This document shows positions 12,401-27,400 of a stretch of DNA of 64,000 bases, piece after piece (the first letter of the stretch is position 1; each line of letters begins with the position of its first letter). The stretch is from Rostratula benghalensis. Lineage: Eukaryota; Chordata; Aves; Charadriiformes; Rostratulidae. The position numbers were made by a program, and so were the translations under genes. The notes beneath the pieces are model-generated. The model did not search any database. It was given only the letters and a program-made list of their open reading frames with translations, and had not been told where the DNA came from. Where the stretch lies: assembly GCA_013399305.1 (NCBI GenBank), contig VXAI01000247.1:73229-137228 (forward strand), in the 5' to 3' direction.

Positions 12401-15400
12401 GCACTACGTTACAAATAACTAAGAGACACTGCTGAGCCCTGTCTTAACCAGGGGCTGGAATCAGTGAGGAAAACCTCCTGAACACTCTCTGATGCTTCAT
12501 CTCTTCTATTGTCAATACTCTTGCTTTGCAGGGCAGCAGCTGGGACATACACACATTTCTCCATTCCTGGTTGGTTCAGTGTATCTCCCTGGTGATGCGA
12601 AGTCAGACACATACGGACCTTCCACCAGTCCGGTCTGCACTCTGCCGCCTCTTCCCCCGTGCCTGCCACAGCTTTCAGTCCAGCCAGGATTTCAGAACTT
12701 TACTGCGTTCCCTGTCTCTGCTCTCTAACTCTCATCTGGACAGCAGGCATCAGCATTTCTGCATCTTATGGTCCAAACCACAGCTGTAGACCTCCTCCTC
12801 AACTCTTCTGCAGGGTTTTCTGCTCTACATGATGTTTAAAAGCAACCTTGGGCACTATATTTCAACAAAAAGACTACAAAAGTGATCATCACTTAGCCCC
12901 AGACATCACAAGCCCCAGACAAAACCAAGAGAAGTTTCTCTTTGTTTAGAAGAGAAGAAATCAAGCAAATCTGATTCTCTCCTCCCCATTACTACAGAGT
13001 TCACTAGTTATGCCTGGTCTACACATGTAGAAGAACTGAAGCAGAACCAAGAGCATGTGTTTTTTTCTCTTTTCTCTATCATGACATTTAAAATACTTAC
13101 GTCAAAGAAAATGTCACTAAGGAAAGAAATATTACCTGAAAGGGTTCTCTCATTTAATGAGTGAATTTCAAGACTGAAAAAGTGGGTGAGGAAGAGCAGT
13201 TACTGAAGTGGATACATCCAACAGAAAATTCCGCTTGTTATTTCTAGATTCATTTCACTAGAGCCAGGTCATTATGATGATGTGGAAGCCAATCCTACAG
13301 CACTTAGTGGAAAGTTTGCCCACCACCTGCTAAAACTTCCATTCATTTAGCATGCAAGTAATGCTGCACAGAAAAGTTGTTTCAGTTGGGGGAAAAAAAG
13401 TAAAATTGAGTTGGTGACACTACTGCTTGTCAGGCTACCTGGCCGCTTAATGGGTGTGTAAAGGAAGTGGAACATGTCTTCCTCATACAGCCCAAGACCA
13501 GCCTTTGTTCCTTAGTGTTAATAATCTGACAAATAAACACCCAGATCACTCTCCTTCCCTCACAAATCATTTCCTCTTGTGCTTAACAAGGATCCAGTTG
13601 TCAGAGTCAAGTTTGTTTCCTTTGCAGTTCTCATGATTCATGCAACCAAATCCAACTTGTACTGCGAGCTGACACCAACATGAGCCAAAAAACACCATTT
13701 CCTAGGGATGCATCTCTTGTAGCCCATTCAAGATGCTTCTTTATGCGGCGTTCTCACAGATTAATAACGATAAATGAGTGGTCCACCACAAAACACTGCA
13801 CGACATGAACTGCAGTAGCTGCTACTGGGAATGAACAATACCAAAGTTTTGTCATTTTACAATGTAAAAACCATGTTGATATGTAAATTCTCTCTCACTG
13901 AGAAGATACATTTCATCACTCTTGGTTTAGATCTTCCTTTCTGTTCTCAATTTCCTGTTCAAAGCAGAATTTACTCAAATCAACCCCAGTTTCTCAGTAA
14001 TGCTTCACAATCTCCACTTTATTCCTAAACCAGTGTTAGCAATATGCTATTTTTGTTTCTGAAACAGGAAATATTAAAAATTTCAGGAGGGTTTTCTATA
14101 CCATCCTGTCCCTACAATGGCCAAATAACAAACAGATAAATAAAAGACAAACATCAGTTGGCATATCTGCAGGCAGATCTAGCTGCTTCAATTTCTAAGT
14201 AGAATAAGAGTTGACTACTGACTTTTTGGGGGTCGTATTTGGGAGGGGGGAAGGAAAAGTTAACATTTATCACAGTTTTCTTATTCTGTCCAGTTTTCTT
14301 CTGGATTGTATTTTTTCTTTCGGGTGCATGTTCACAATAGGCTGTAATCCACCATGGGTTCTGATTTTTCAGTTTTGGTGGGGTTTTGTGGATTTTGTTG
14401 TTTGTTTGGTTTTTTTTTTTAAAGAAACAAATGCATCCACTTAGAAAAGGATGAAAGATTGCCCCAGGTCTTGCAGTAAGCAAAAAATTAAGAAGGATTT
14501 GCAACATTTAATTATGAAAAAGACAGGTTACAGAAAGCCATTCAAAACTGCACTGCAAAGCCAAATGTTAGAAAACGCAAATTAACTTACTTGGAAACAA
14601 GAGAGAAAGCTGCTGAACAGATCGCTGGGCATGGAACAAGCCTGATTAAAATATGACCCAAAGCAGCAGGGAAATGGGCTCGAGTCACCTTCTCAAACAC
14701 AGAGCTGAAGGTGTTGATGTCTGCCAGCTTGCTGCTGTGGTCCCCACCTCCAGTGTCCAAGATGTTCCCTCCATGTAGGATCAAAATTAGCACGTGGGTT
14801 TTGCAGTTTTGGTGTTGAACTCCTTCCTGTGACAAAAACAGGGAATTAGAAGGGAGGAAGCATTTTTATGGACAGTGTTGGTATACTTGGTGTTAATGTT
14901 CACAAGCAGTTAGCCATGATTTTTTCCTCCCACCCCCACTGTGATCTTCTTGAGATATCTGCCTTCAGTGGGGGGGCACAGCATGTGTGCCCCATGTTCC
15001 ATTTAATTCAAGTATGTCTGAAGCAGGCAGATCACACAATCTGTGCTCTACCAGAAAACCCTTGCAGCACAGACATGGATTTCAGATCAACATAGATTAT
15101 AAACTATAGATAGATTATATTTATATTATAAATCTTTATGTACATCAAAATCTGAAACAGGAGAATTTCAACATCCACAGAGAGTCTAAGCGAGCGCCTT
15201 GTCAAAGTATTGTGAATGAGGCTCCTACATTTACTGGACAGGTTCTAACTCAAATCATCACAGTTTCTAGAAAGATAAATGTCTCTGCCAATGAAAAAGT
15301 CCAGCAAAAGCAGATGATACAGTTACTCAGCCTTCTGAGACTGGCAACTTTTTACTGAAGTGAAAAATGGGGCAAACTTACTCAGACATTTACTGAAAAG

Positions 15401-18400
15401 GTAAAAAAAGTATCATTGCTGATATCCATAAACCTTACAAGTATGTTTATGAATATGTGAACATGTGCACAGACAGACAATAATCGGTGTGTTCCACAGA
15501 ATAAACAAGATGTTATCTACTTGAGACTGGAAAAACATTTTGAATGTCTCACAAATGCACTTTTTTTTCTCCTTTACCCCTTGAAGAGTTATGTGCTCTC
15601 AAAGGGCTTAGTAATACATTAAGAGATACGGACACTATTTGTTTTTAAATCTTGACTGTCATTTTCTTCTTTGCTTTGGATCTTATGATTCCTGGAGACT
15701 TCTAGCTTCTGACCAAATATGAACACTAAAATTAATGGTAACATTTATTGTATTTGTCAGAGGATTGTTAACTACTATATTGGATGATTTACTGACAATC
15801 AAGCAAAGTTCTGGACTCTTTATTCTTAAATTCCAGAGCAAAAGTCACGGTCTTCAACAATAAATATAGAATGAGAAGAATTGCTCTGAGTTTAACAAGA
15901 ATAACTTTAATCAGGACAGCTAACACATGCATGTCAGCCTGTAGTTTAGTGAGGGATAAGGGTGGAAATGTTGTTGATGTGGACAAAGGGAAGAAATTGC
16001 TAACTTTAGCACCTCTACAGGGAAGTAGCTGAAAATGAGAGAATTATAATGTGTTCCATAAAGCTGGTATTTGACACATCGACTCCCTGGAAATCAGCAC
16101 AGCTTGTTTTGGGAAAAAAAAGCTCACCTCATTGTCCTCGTGAATTTCAACACTGCCTTGTGCTGGGAACCTTTGCTTTCTTAAAGATGTTCTATATAAT
16201 TCACCTGAAAGTAAAAGAGACATCATTGATCATTTAAATATTTGGCTGTGTCATTTTTTACAGATATCTAAGGAGGTAAGGCACATTTCTAGTTTCAAGA
16301 CAGAAAGATCAGTTCACAGAAAATCCTGTGGACAACCAGAACAACAGACAAGGTTTCATGCAGCCCTACATATTAGAGGCTCTTTCATTCTTAACAGCAA
16401 CTCTCTGAACAGGATTCAGGTCCTTATATAGAGGTCTGTAGCACTGGTACAGCTGCTGTGGGTCATCTGTGCCTTTCTGGAGCAGCAGCAAAGGTCACCT
16501 GAGGTTCTGGATTATCTCTGCTCCTCGCATATAGACATCTCAGATACTCGTACATCTGAAGCAGCACTAAACATCTATATATAGGCAAGTGAATTTTCTC
16601 CAAAGGATCCAGCTCTTCCACAGACTACCTCGGAAACTCCCAGAAGTAACTGCTGTGCTCCATTACCAGGATGTAAAACAGAACTAGCAGGTTACAGGGC
16701 AAAAGACAGTTTCTCCTCAAAAAAACCTGTAACCTGTAAAATATAAGTACCATTGCAGGCATACACTGGGCTTGGGTAACACATTTCCAGAACAGGATCA
16801 TGCATGCAACATTCCCCGTTATAAACACAACAATGAAAGTCCCTACACTGACTTCAGAGCATGACCAAAGGACTAAATAAGGACAACCAAACGGACCCAA
16901 AGACCTACTTGTGACTACTTCTTGGGCAGACTGGCTGGACAGTAACCTGCTGTAAGTGGTGGAACATTCATGGTATCAGCTTTAAGACCATGAAACTGTC
17001 CACTGTCCAGACTTGGGAAACAAAACTTAGGAAGCATTTCTTTGTAGAGAGAGTGGTCAAATACTGGAACAAGCTTCCTGGAGAGGTGGTTGATGTCCTA
17101 TGCCTGGTTTTGCTTAAGGGCAGTCCTGAAGTGGTCAGGCAGCTGGACCCCATGATCATTGTGGCTCCCTTCCCACTGAAAATATTCTTTTCTATTCTAT
17201 TAAACTTATACAGCTGGATATGAAAAGTCTTGCCCTTTGAACAAATCTTCTCTGTCCTTGAGGACAAAAAACGTTGATGATATTGTAGTATCCAATTATT
17301 TTTTTTTCCCCACCGTGTTTCCTCAGTCATTGAAGAGAATTGCTACAGGATCTTTATGGTCTCTTCATAATGCAGTCTTTTTTCTACAGCTGCATGTGTT
17401 AGTTACCTAGGAAACAGCTGTAGGATGAAATTTGATTAGCACAGTTGTCAGCTTCATTGTCACATTTATACATGGGGCCAATCTCTTCCTTACAAATTGA
17501 AGGAATGTTCCATACTCTTATCTCTAGCAGCACTTACGAGACATCTACATCAGAGGAGACGAGCAAAGCTTTGTAAAAAACACACTGAAGCCCACTTATT
17601 CCCACTTCAGCTTACAGGGGTTTGCAATCACATCCTGCAGCACTGATTTCTCAGGTTAAGAACGAGCAGGCAAGAAGGAAAACATCAAACTTCTGAGTTG
17701 CTGCTGTCTCTAAGTAGTATTCCACTGGCCATTGGGCTTTGTTTCCAAACATGAGGACAAGAAAGTGACTGCTAGTAGTCAGCATGGATTTACAAAGTCA
17801 TGTCCAACCAACCTGACTGGCTTGGTAGATGAAGGGAGAGCAATGGATGCTGTTTCTCTCAACCTTAGCAGGGCTTTCAATGCTGCCTCTTGTAACATCC
17901 TCATACAGAAACTGAGAAAGTGTGGGTTACTTAAATGGGCAGTGATATGCACTGAAACCTGGATGAACCACCAGGTGTACGGAGTTGTGATCAGCAGCAC
18001 AAAGTCTCCTGACTAATGGTGTACCCCAGGGGATCACTGCTGTTTAGCATCTTTAATAATGACCTAGATGATGGGACAGAGTGTACTCTCAGCAAGCTCG
18101 TAGACTGGAGAAGAGGTGAAACACCAGATGGTTGCATTGCCATTAATAAGGATGGAGAAATGGGTCAAAAGGAATCTCAAGAAGTTCAACCAACTGAAAT
18201 GCAAAGTCCTGGGGAGGAATAACCCCACTTAACAGCATAGGCTGGAGTCCAACCATCTGGAAGGCAGCTTTGCAGAAAGGGACCTGAGTATCCTGGTGGA
18301 CAACAAGGTGACCTGGATCCAGGAACGTGCCCTTGCAGCAGACTGCCAACTGCACCCTGGACTGCACTAGGAAAAGTGTCTGTAGGTCGAGGGGGGTGAT

Positions 18401-21400
18401 CATTCCCTACTATTCAGTACTGGTGAGATGACATCTGCGCTGCTGTGTCCAGTTCTTGGACCCTTAGTATAAGAAAGACATGGATTCACTGGAGCAAGAT
18501 GAGCAAAGGGAGACAAAGATGATTAAGGAACAGGAGCACCTGACATGAGAATAGGCTAAGAGAGACAGAACTGTTTGTCCTTGAGAACAGAAGGGTTGGA
18601 GTACGCAGGGGAAATCTCATCAATGTGTATACCTGACAGGACAAAGTAACCAAGATGGAACTGGAGTCCTCTTCATGATGGTCAGTGACAGGGCAAGAAG
18701 GAATGGGCACAAAGTGAAATACAGGAAATTCCATTTAAATACAGGAAATAACTTTTTTACTGTGCGAGTGGTCAAACGCTCAAATGCTTTCCCCAAATGA
18801 GTTATGGAGTCTCCATCCTCAGAGATATTCAAAACCTGATTGGATGCAGCCCTAAGCAATCTGCTCTATATGAACTCTATCAGAAGAGTTGGGCACTAAA
18901 ATCTCTTAATTAGGCACTGAAATGAAATTGATTACAGAGAAATTATGTGTTTTACTATTTACTGGAAGGGCTTTAATGAGGTAAAATACCAACATTGTTT
19001 TGCTGGACTGAACCTCTCTGATGACATTATAAACATTTTAGAGATTTTTTCCAGCTGTCTTGATTCATACCATCATTATATCAATTTATGTTAATTGTAT
19101 CTTACATAAATTACAGTAACAAAAAAGGTACTCAGATCCCATGCGGAGTTGGAAATCAGTGTGCTGCAATAGTTTACATCGTACCAGCCAGCAGTGGAGT
19201 CAGGAAAGGTCAGCGTGGGATAAGATTAAAACCTTTCTGCCCATTTGTTTTGTCTTGTTTTTAATTAGCCCGCAAACACATCAGCTATAGACTCCACCAG
19301 GCTTCTCAAACCTGGAACAAGGAGAGGAGACAGAGGCACAGGAGAACCCACTGAAATCTCATGGCTCAAGGTCAGGTCCTCTGCAGGCACCCAGACTAAA
19401 CGGTGTAGGTGGTAGTAGTGACAATTTAATATAAATTAATCTTAATATAAACTGTGCTCAACAGCTGTAATCCAGGCTTTTACAAACACCTTCCCTAACT
19501 TTCTATGAGTTTGTAGTCCAATACCAGCAACAGAATATTCAAGAAAGAACAAAATAAGTCCTACCATATTCCAACTGCAACAAGTCAAATTAATAGAATA
19601 TGTCTCTCATTCTTTTTTGGGGGGAGAATAAAGCAAAAGAGAGAGGCTGAAGCCTTGGAGAAAGTAAACAATGTCAACCCAATCTGAAAACAGAAAGTCC
19701 CATGTTTGGATGAAAATCTGAGACAAAATAGCATCCTGGAGACACATCTTGTAATCTGGGCCAACCCGGAATGCCTGGTAACCTTAATTAACATAGGTGA
19801 CCTAATGTAACTACTGTGAATAATTTGATTTGGCTGAGACCATATTGGGTACTCAATGTGGAAACAGTGACCTCATTATTGAACAACTGTGTCAACAGGT
19901 GAATAAAATCAGAAACTGACACTTATCTATTGCTGATCAGATGCTGAGCTGTAAGGAAGACAACTCACAGTGCTAAAGTAAATGCATCCACGCTGCAGGA
20001 ATTATACTGCTTTTCAGACTGGCAGTCAGTATCCAGGAACAGTGGCTACCACCTGTGCCAACTGATTTAATGATTAGGGAAGAAATTTACCAGTTTTTTT
20101 CTGGAGACAGAAACATACACTGCTACCACAGATACCAATGAGCAAGCATCTCTGGCAGGGATTGGTTTGGAGTCAAATTCCCACTGGAGTTGGTATATGT
20201 AATATGTGTTCCTCATGTTCCTCGGGGACTTACAGAGATGTCAAGCAAGTTGTGTATCTATACCCTTGCCTGAAATAACTCACTGCCCATGGAGTACATC
20301 AGGTGTCAAGATAAGCCACCAGCATGAGAGGAGAGGCAGGTGAAAGGAAAAACTTAGTGATTCAACACCCCCAATCAGCCTTGAAGAGCATCAGTTCATT
20401 CTGTGGCAAAAAAAGTAGTAAGTACCCTGGAATCTAGGAGAACAGAATTCACACCATCATTCCCAAACTTCTGAGAACATGAGGTACAGTTCAAACCTGT
20501 ACTACGAATCAAGCCAGGTCCTCTTCTCTTTTTTTCCCCAGACCGTTTCAAACTTCCCTAATGTTTTTCCATGTTAATTAGGGAGGAATTCAGATTAAAA
20601 GCAGCAAGAGAACTTGATTAGGTACAAAGCACAAGGTGTTGATAGTCCCCAAAGAAAACTACTATTTCCATTATCACACTCCCATGAGAAATTCCTGCCA
20701 TCTGCTGTGCTATTACTAGCCATTTATAATGACAAATATGTTCACATGAAGGCTGTAACATATGCTTTCTATTAACAAATGATAAAGAATATTGTAATAC
20801 ACTGCAGATGCAGTTTAGCAAACTGCACTGTTTAAAGGAAAATAATGGCATGCATCACTGAGCCCAATCCTGCTCTGGAGACCACAAGATGAGATCGCGC
20901 CTACGTTAACTTCCCTCATTTCCTCACTGAACGAGCCTCGCACACACACGCTGAGGAGCACTGCAGGGGAAGCCCCACACAGGGTTTAGCAGAGGATCCA
21001 GACTCCAAGTCCTCCTCAGCTCAAGCCCTCAGACCAGCCCAGATGAGCTGGGCAAAGTGTGATTTCCAGCGGGGAAGAGGCCACAGAGAGCAACAGCGGG
21101 AGGTCGTGAACACAGCTGCAGGAACAGCAAACAGCTGCTTCACAGTAAACTCAGTGAGGGCCGTGGGCAGTTGTTCCCAGAGAGAACTGTGATGAAAGAA
21201 AATGCCCTCATTAACGCCACGCATTTCTATCAGCCAATTTTCTTTCTTCAGCAAGCTGATGATTCAGCAATCATCAGCACAGCAACAGGTGAATATACTC
21301 CTCAGAGTGGGGCACCAGCAGCAAAGGAACCCTAGCAATTCCAGACATGGGATTTTCCCTCCTGTAGCACTCAAACTTTAACACCAACACCTATTGCATG

Positions 21401-24400
21401 CCTTGTCAAGCAGAGATGGGAAAAGGAAGTCCAGAGCATAAAGCACTGAAGGCTTTTACACTCCAAATGGACCCACATTGTACTGTCCTGTCTGAGCTGT
21501 CATTTATATGTGCAGCTTCACCCTCCAATTCTCCACCTCTGCCGCTCCAGCCAATGCTATGAGGTGCTAAAGTGTTAAATAAAGTTACAGGCACTTTCTT
21601 GATACGTTTTCCACAATCCACGTTCAAAATAAAACATTTAAAATAAAATTCAAAAGAATCCTTGCCTCTCCACACCCATCTCCCTTCTCAAGATAACATT
21701 ACACCAGACTTGTGCTGGGTAACATTTCTATGCCATTATTGTCTCTAGTTGTTGAACAGCCTTGGTACAAAGACAAATGAGAAGAATTTTATAACTCACG
21801 TTGTTTTTCCTGTAGAAAGCCAGATGAACAAAATGCAGACTCTTCACCTGCAAAAGGAAAAAACCCAATGTGAATCAGGATTGCTTTATGTGGACATCAA
21901 GCTCTTTACTTTTTCTGCTCTAATGCAGTAAATATTTTTCAATTGGACCTATTTCTCTCTCCTCTCGAGAGGAGAGAGAAACGCTAGTACAAAGTAAAAA
22001 TCACTATACTGAAAGTGATTGCAATTGAAAGGACCACCATGCTGCTTTCTAAAACCCCCATTGGCTTCAGTGGGAATAGCTCAGCACAGGACACACTTGA
22101 AACCTGCTCCGATTTATTCATCAATAGTCTGGAAGCCAGATTTCACTCTTCATTTCAAGGGCATCATAAGCAACTAAACTGTAGCTCGGAATCTAGTTGT
22201 TTATCTGTAGAATTAGCCACTGAATCTTTAAATAACTAAGAATTAATATAACTTATCTAGCAACATAAAATAGATTCGCTTTCCCAATATTCAGTTAGCA
22301 GTGTTTTCAAGAATGTCTCTGTCCTTCCACTCCCTCCCACAGTCCACCTGTCCAAGGAAAGCTGCAAGTACAAATGGATTTTCTCAGCTCCAAATAAAAA
22401 AACTGAAATACAGAAATACAAGGATACGGGAACAGAAGGGCCTTTCATTTAGTTTATGCATATGGATGAAGGCCTCCTACAGCACTCAGCTCAATTGTTC
22501 CCCTTTCTGCCATGGACAGTAGACACCTTTGCACTACTCTACTACAGAAATGGGACAGTATCAAGTGCTTTGCACAAGCCCAGGCAGATGATGTCAGTTG
22601 CTCTTCCCTTATCCACCAATGTTGTAAACTCATCATAGAAGGCCACCAAATTTCTCAGACACAATTTGCCTTTGCCTCTGTGCTCTAAAGGAGTGTGAAG
22701 TACGCTTGACAGAGGCATATTTTCATATGAAAATATTTTCCTATTTTTCCAGATATTTTCATCACACAGTAATTTCCATAGAATCTGCAAGAAATTGCCA
22801 CTTCTCTGGCCTGGAATGAAAAGATGAACTGCAATTACTCTACTTGCATGTAACCAGCTACTGCAAGGCTACAAAAAAAATTAGTGAGCACTTCCTTGGG
22901 CAGTGGTGAAAACAGAACAGAATCCACCTTACTTTCCCACAAAGGATTGGTAACCTCAGTAGAAATTAATGTATCTTATTCACAGATAAAGCATCTGCCG
23001 ATGAAAACAAGATTCACAATGTTGCCTCTAGTGTCATAGTCATCACACATCGCTGATAGGGTCAGCACCAGATGAGGGCACAGCAGCGCAGACCCGTGTC
23101 CCTGAGCACCAGTGAGGTATTGGGGGATCCAGTCCTGCACCACCAGCTCCTGCAGTGCCAGCTGGCTTTATGCTGTGCACGACTTTCTCTGTTCTAATCA
23201 CCTGAATTAATTTGACAACATCACCACACACCAGTGGAACAATGATCATGCTCCACTTCAGAAGCTCTTGCTCCAGCAAGAACACAGTGAAATTTAGCTT
23301 CTGTATCGAAAAATCAGGGTCTTAAAATATATTTGGGGGTTTTTAACACCACGGCAAACTTACCACTGGTGTGAGCAAAATTATGTGAAACTGGAGAAAG
23401 CAGGGAGAGAGGAAAGGGGTAATATAGCTGCAGATGGCATGACCTTCTGGATGGGCACGGCAGCCAGGGAGACTTGAGGCCCGGTGGAATGGATGGAGAA
23501 CACACGCTGATTTTAGCACATGGACCGGATCCTAACACAGACTGAAAAAGGAAATGGGACTCTGTGGAGGGACTGCAAGGAAAGCAATACTCTCTGCAGC
23601 AGGACGTGGCTCTCAGCTAAAAAAAACCCCTTTAAGCTTCCTCCACGTTCATGCATTTGCAGAGCTGTACTCTAGAACATACAGCACCAAAAATTAAACG
23701 ACAGCAGTTGCAGAACACTGGTAACCTGCCCTCATATAAACTGCTACCATGGATGATATGCAGAAATCCAATTCACTGCTTCTCTCTAAAACCTGCTGCT
23801 AGAAGTAAATATGTTCTTTCTATGAGCCATCTGATGTGTTTTGGAATGCTGCTGACTACTCTAGTTTCCATCCTTCCCTTGCACCACTCGCTCCGTTAAG
23901 CCAAATCTTCTGTTTGCCATTCCTCATGTTATTAGGCAGTGGCAGATGCTACTGCAATAAATTTAATAGCAGCATAAACACTACAGTCATCTATGTACAA
24001 ACGGCCTTTAATTAATTATATGGCTCTAGGAGGAGGACATAGCAAGGAGGGGGAGACCACACACTACTGGGGGATAGAAGACAGCAGTTTGTTTACATAC
24101 AACTCTCACTGTGAACAAGAATAGGCCAGGCAGCCTATTTCTCTCTCCTCTCGAGAGGAGAGAGGAACGCTAGTACAAAGTAAAAATCACTACACTGAAA
24201 GCAGAATCACAATATAGAGTTTTCTGTTATACTGAGTGTTTTGACCATTGCATAAATGTTGGAGAACCTTTGAGGTGCAGATGTAGCAAAGGAGACTGAA
24301 TCAGTGAGCCAACCAAAAATGAGACTTGATGAAAAGCTCAGTAAAAACATCTCAGCATGCACCCAGTCCTGCACAGAAACACTGCTGTCCTTAGGACTCT

Positions 24401-27400
24401 AATGGATCCAACTCAACATGGCTCATAATGCAATGCAGCTTGCACAAGTTTATGCACAACAGCTCTGTGGCAACAACCTAGAAAAAGCCAGCTGCTTCTG
24501 CTTACCAACCAGAAGGGCAGGGGTGAATGAAATTCCCCAGTGTGGATGTTACAGACTCAGGAGGGACAAGATACAGCCAAGATACATTGGCATTGCCCAT
24601 TCTTTGACAGCTGCATGTTTCTTCTACTCCTTAGAAAAATAAGAAGGCTGGGGGGGGAGGAGGTTACAAATTGAAGGATGAAGAGCAGTAAAGCCTGCTG
24701 TCTGTCTACAGAGACTGAATCACAGCAGGACTGCTACTCTCCAGCAGCAATGGCAAGCACTTATGTTCCCCCTATGGAGCTCTGTCATTACTCATCCATG
24801 TCAGATGTTCCTGGATTCCCTCATACTTTAATTTGTGTGTGAGAGAGAAAAAAAATAACAATATGTTAAACTCTTGTAACACTTTTCAGCTCGTAGGTCC
24901 ACATTTTAAAGAAGGACAAACATAACAAGAGATGGGCAACTGAGGGGGAGAGGACAATCCTGTTGTTTGTGTGACCTTATTTTAAGTCTTAAACAGGTTT
25001 TGTCTCAAACAAATATGCATTGCCTCACAGGTAATGTTTACTCCAGCATTTTTTCCACACGTTTAAGTTTACATGGCTATTTCTAGCTTGGATTGATTTT
25101 TTTTTCCTGTAACAAGTATATGCCTGGTTTGCCAGTTAAAAGGTACAGTAACCTCATTTCCTGCTATAAAGAAACTCAAGTAACAAAATATAGAGCATAT
25201 ATTGATTTGAAGTATACACATAATCCCTGCTGTATTTGCAAAGACTTCACCTCACCTTCACTGCACTGTGTGAAGAGCACAAAACCAAACAAACAACTTC
25301 ACCCTCAAAACCGTAACAATATATACTTAAAGTAAGGATATGAACTCAAGATAGCTGAAGGAAATGCAAAGCACTGAAAACCCAGAGGCTGAATTTGCCC
25401 CTAGTGCATGTATCTAGTACATGTCATTGTCCTTAATGTAATGGGCAGATACTTGACACCAGGAGTGAATTTAAGCATTTTCATGCATCACGGTCATGCG
25501 ATTTTGTTCCACAACAGGAAATGCATCTGCATAAATTATGTCCCTGTGTAAAATTTTAATTCAGCTTGATTGTTATTTTGTGTTATATTCTCTAATGAAA
25601 ACTTAATAAATTGAAACGCTGCTGCCAGTTTTCCCCCAAAGACTTATTTCTACCTCTGAGAAAGGTTGTGCTGATCAAGTGCTCTCAGTCATATTTATTG
25701 AGAATCTGAGATTGAATTAAATTACATACTTGCCATTCATAAAGTTCCTGAGGACCTTGTCTGTCTCACATTAGACCTGTAGCATTACTTAAGTAAGTAG
25801 CATCCAGTGGATCTTCAGCTGTGCCCAGAGCATACTACATCTTCTCATACATCCTCATTTATTGAAAGAGCCCACAATTACGTGCTTTATTAATCAATTT
25901 ATTAAACCACGAAAAAGAATCAGTACTCTGCTCTCTGCACAGGCACAAAACCACTGGCCCTAGAGATCAACTGAATTGTAATGCAGCTCCCTGCAATCAA
26001 CAGACCCACCTTTCTCCAAGAACTAAGAAAATCCAGCTGGGGGGGGTGTGTGTGTGTCTGTGTATTTGCAATATTTTCCCTTAATAAGGAGACCATATTT
26101 CTCACTTTCTTCCATTGAATAAGTGACGTACCCTGGGAAAGAAGCCATATACGACATCTTTCTTTCTTCTACACAGTGTTTTTAAAGAGAGAATCCAGTT
26201 CTACTTGAATTTTTAATTTTTATCTGTAGACAACAGGGCTAAGGCTGAAATATCTTTCTGCTGTGGCACAGGAGACAACAGTCTTCTTACAAACATCCTC
26301 CTCCTTCCCTCTTTGCCTTTATCATTTGTATCTGATGATTGCTAAGCACAGACTTTTCTAAAGGTGCTGAATCAGTAACATTATTCAGTCCTGTTAAGTC
26401 ATAATAAAAGCACTGTGCGATTATCTGCACTAACAACACTGCGGTACAACCTATCAGCATTTGGCAGATGATTCCATGGTGGTAAGATACAGATGAGCAT
26501 ATGTAAGGAAATAAAGAAAAATAATAATTTAAAAAATCAACAAGTAGCTAATTGATAAGACTAAATCTGAGTATAAGGTGGCAGAGGAAAGAAGGAAATG
26601 CATATAATTGCTTTGTCTATTTAGAAAATGGATATATTTAACAGGGGTGGACCAGGGAAAATTTCTAACTGGCAGTGTGCATTATAGCCAGAACTCAACC
26701 TTCTTTTGCATTATTGAAGCAGTGAAGTCACATTCCGGTGTAACGAGCTACAGTATACGTAATATTGGCTCAGACTTGTGCTAGTCCAGTTCTTAACGAA
26801 TTCAGTCCTTGCCAGGCATCTCTATTCAAGAACGGTCAAAAGAACACACTGAACCAAGACCCAGAGGCAGAACACTGGAGCACAGACACATCTCACACAT
26901 AGGCCAACTTGTCCGGTGCTTTGGGTTGAGTTCTCTTCTAACAGCTGTGTGTGAACAGAAATTAATTGAAAGAATGGAGAAGTCTTTCTTTTACAGAACA
27001 TCGTGAGGCCTTGATACCACTGTTAAGAGCAAACACAAAAGAGAAGTTTTTTCTTGTCTCATCATCTATTTAACAATTGTAAATATACTGTGTGTATTGT
27101 GTTTACCTGTCACCTGAATACTACCAAAATAAATCATTCTCATGGTAGGTAATCAATAAGTTTGTTACTCAGATAAATATGACTTTGATATACCTCTATA
27201 CTCAAGTAGACCTGCTCACAGCTATCCTCAGGATTGACTGTATGTAGCAAATCCACAAAGAAAAGCCTCCTAAAAGGGTTTTTAAATGGACAAGTCCAAC
27301 AAATTCTTTAAAAAATTAGATTCATTAACAAGGATCATTATATATGAGCCCCATACCACCAATGAATGAGGAAGTCAAGTCCTTCTCTTTCCCCTAAAGT

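Larger units (their letters stand above)
16205..21799 (-). other. PITPNM3: PITPNM3 intron 4
   Basis: A 5.6-kb intron. It contains two plus-strand CR1 remnants (about 16990-17205 and 17726-18880), antisense to PITPNM3. The remainder holds nothing I recognise. Confidence 0.9.

Noticed and set aside
17732..18222. Frames resembling a reverse transcriptase, considered as a gene
   Set aside because: It is a CR1 LINE remnant with stops, frameshifts and a deletion across the active site; recorded as a mobile element.
22542..22790. 82-codon minus-strand frame, considered as a hidden PITPNM3 exon
   Set aside because: The peptide is CR1 reverse transcriptase, and the PITPNM3 exon chain is complete without it.
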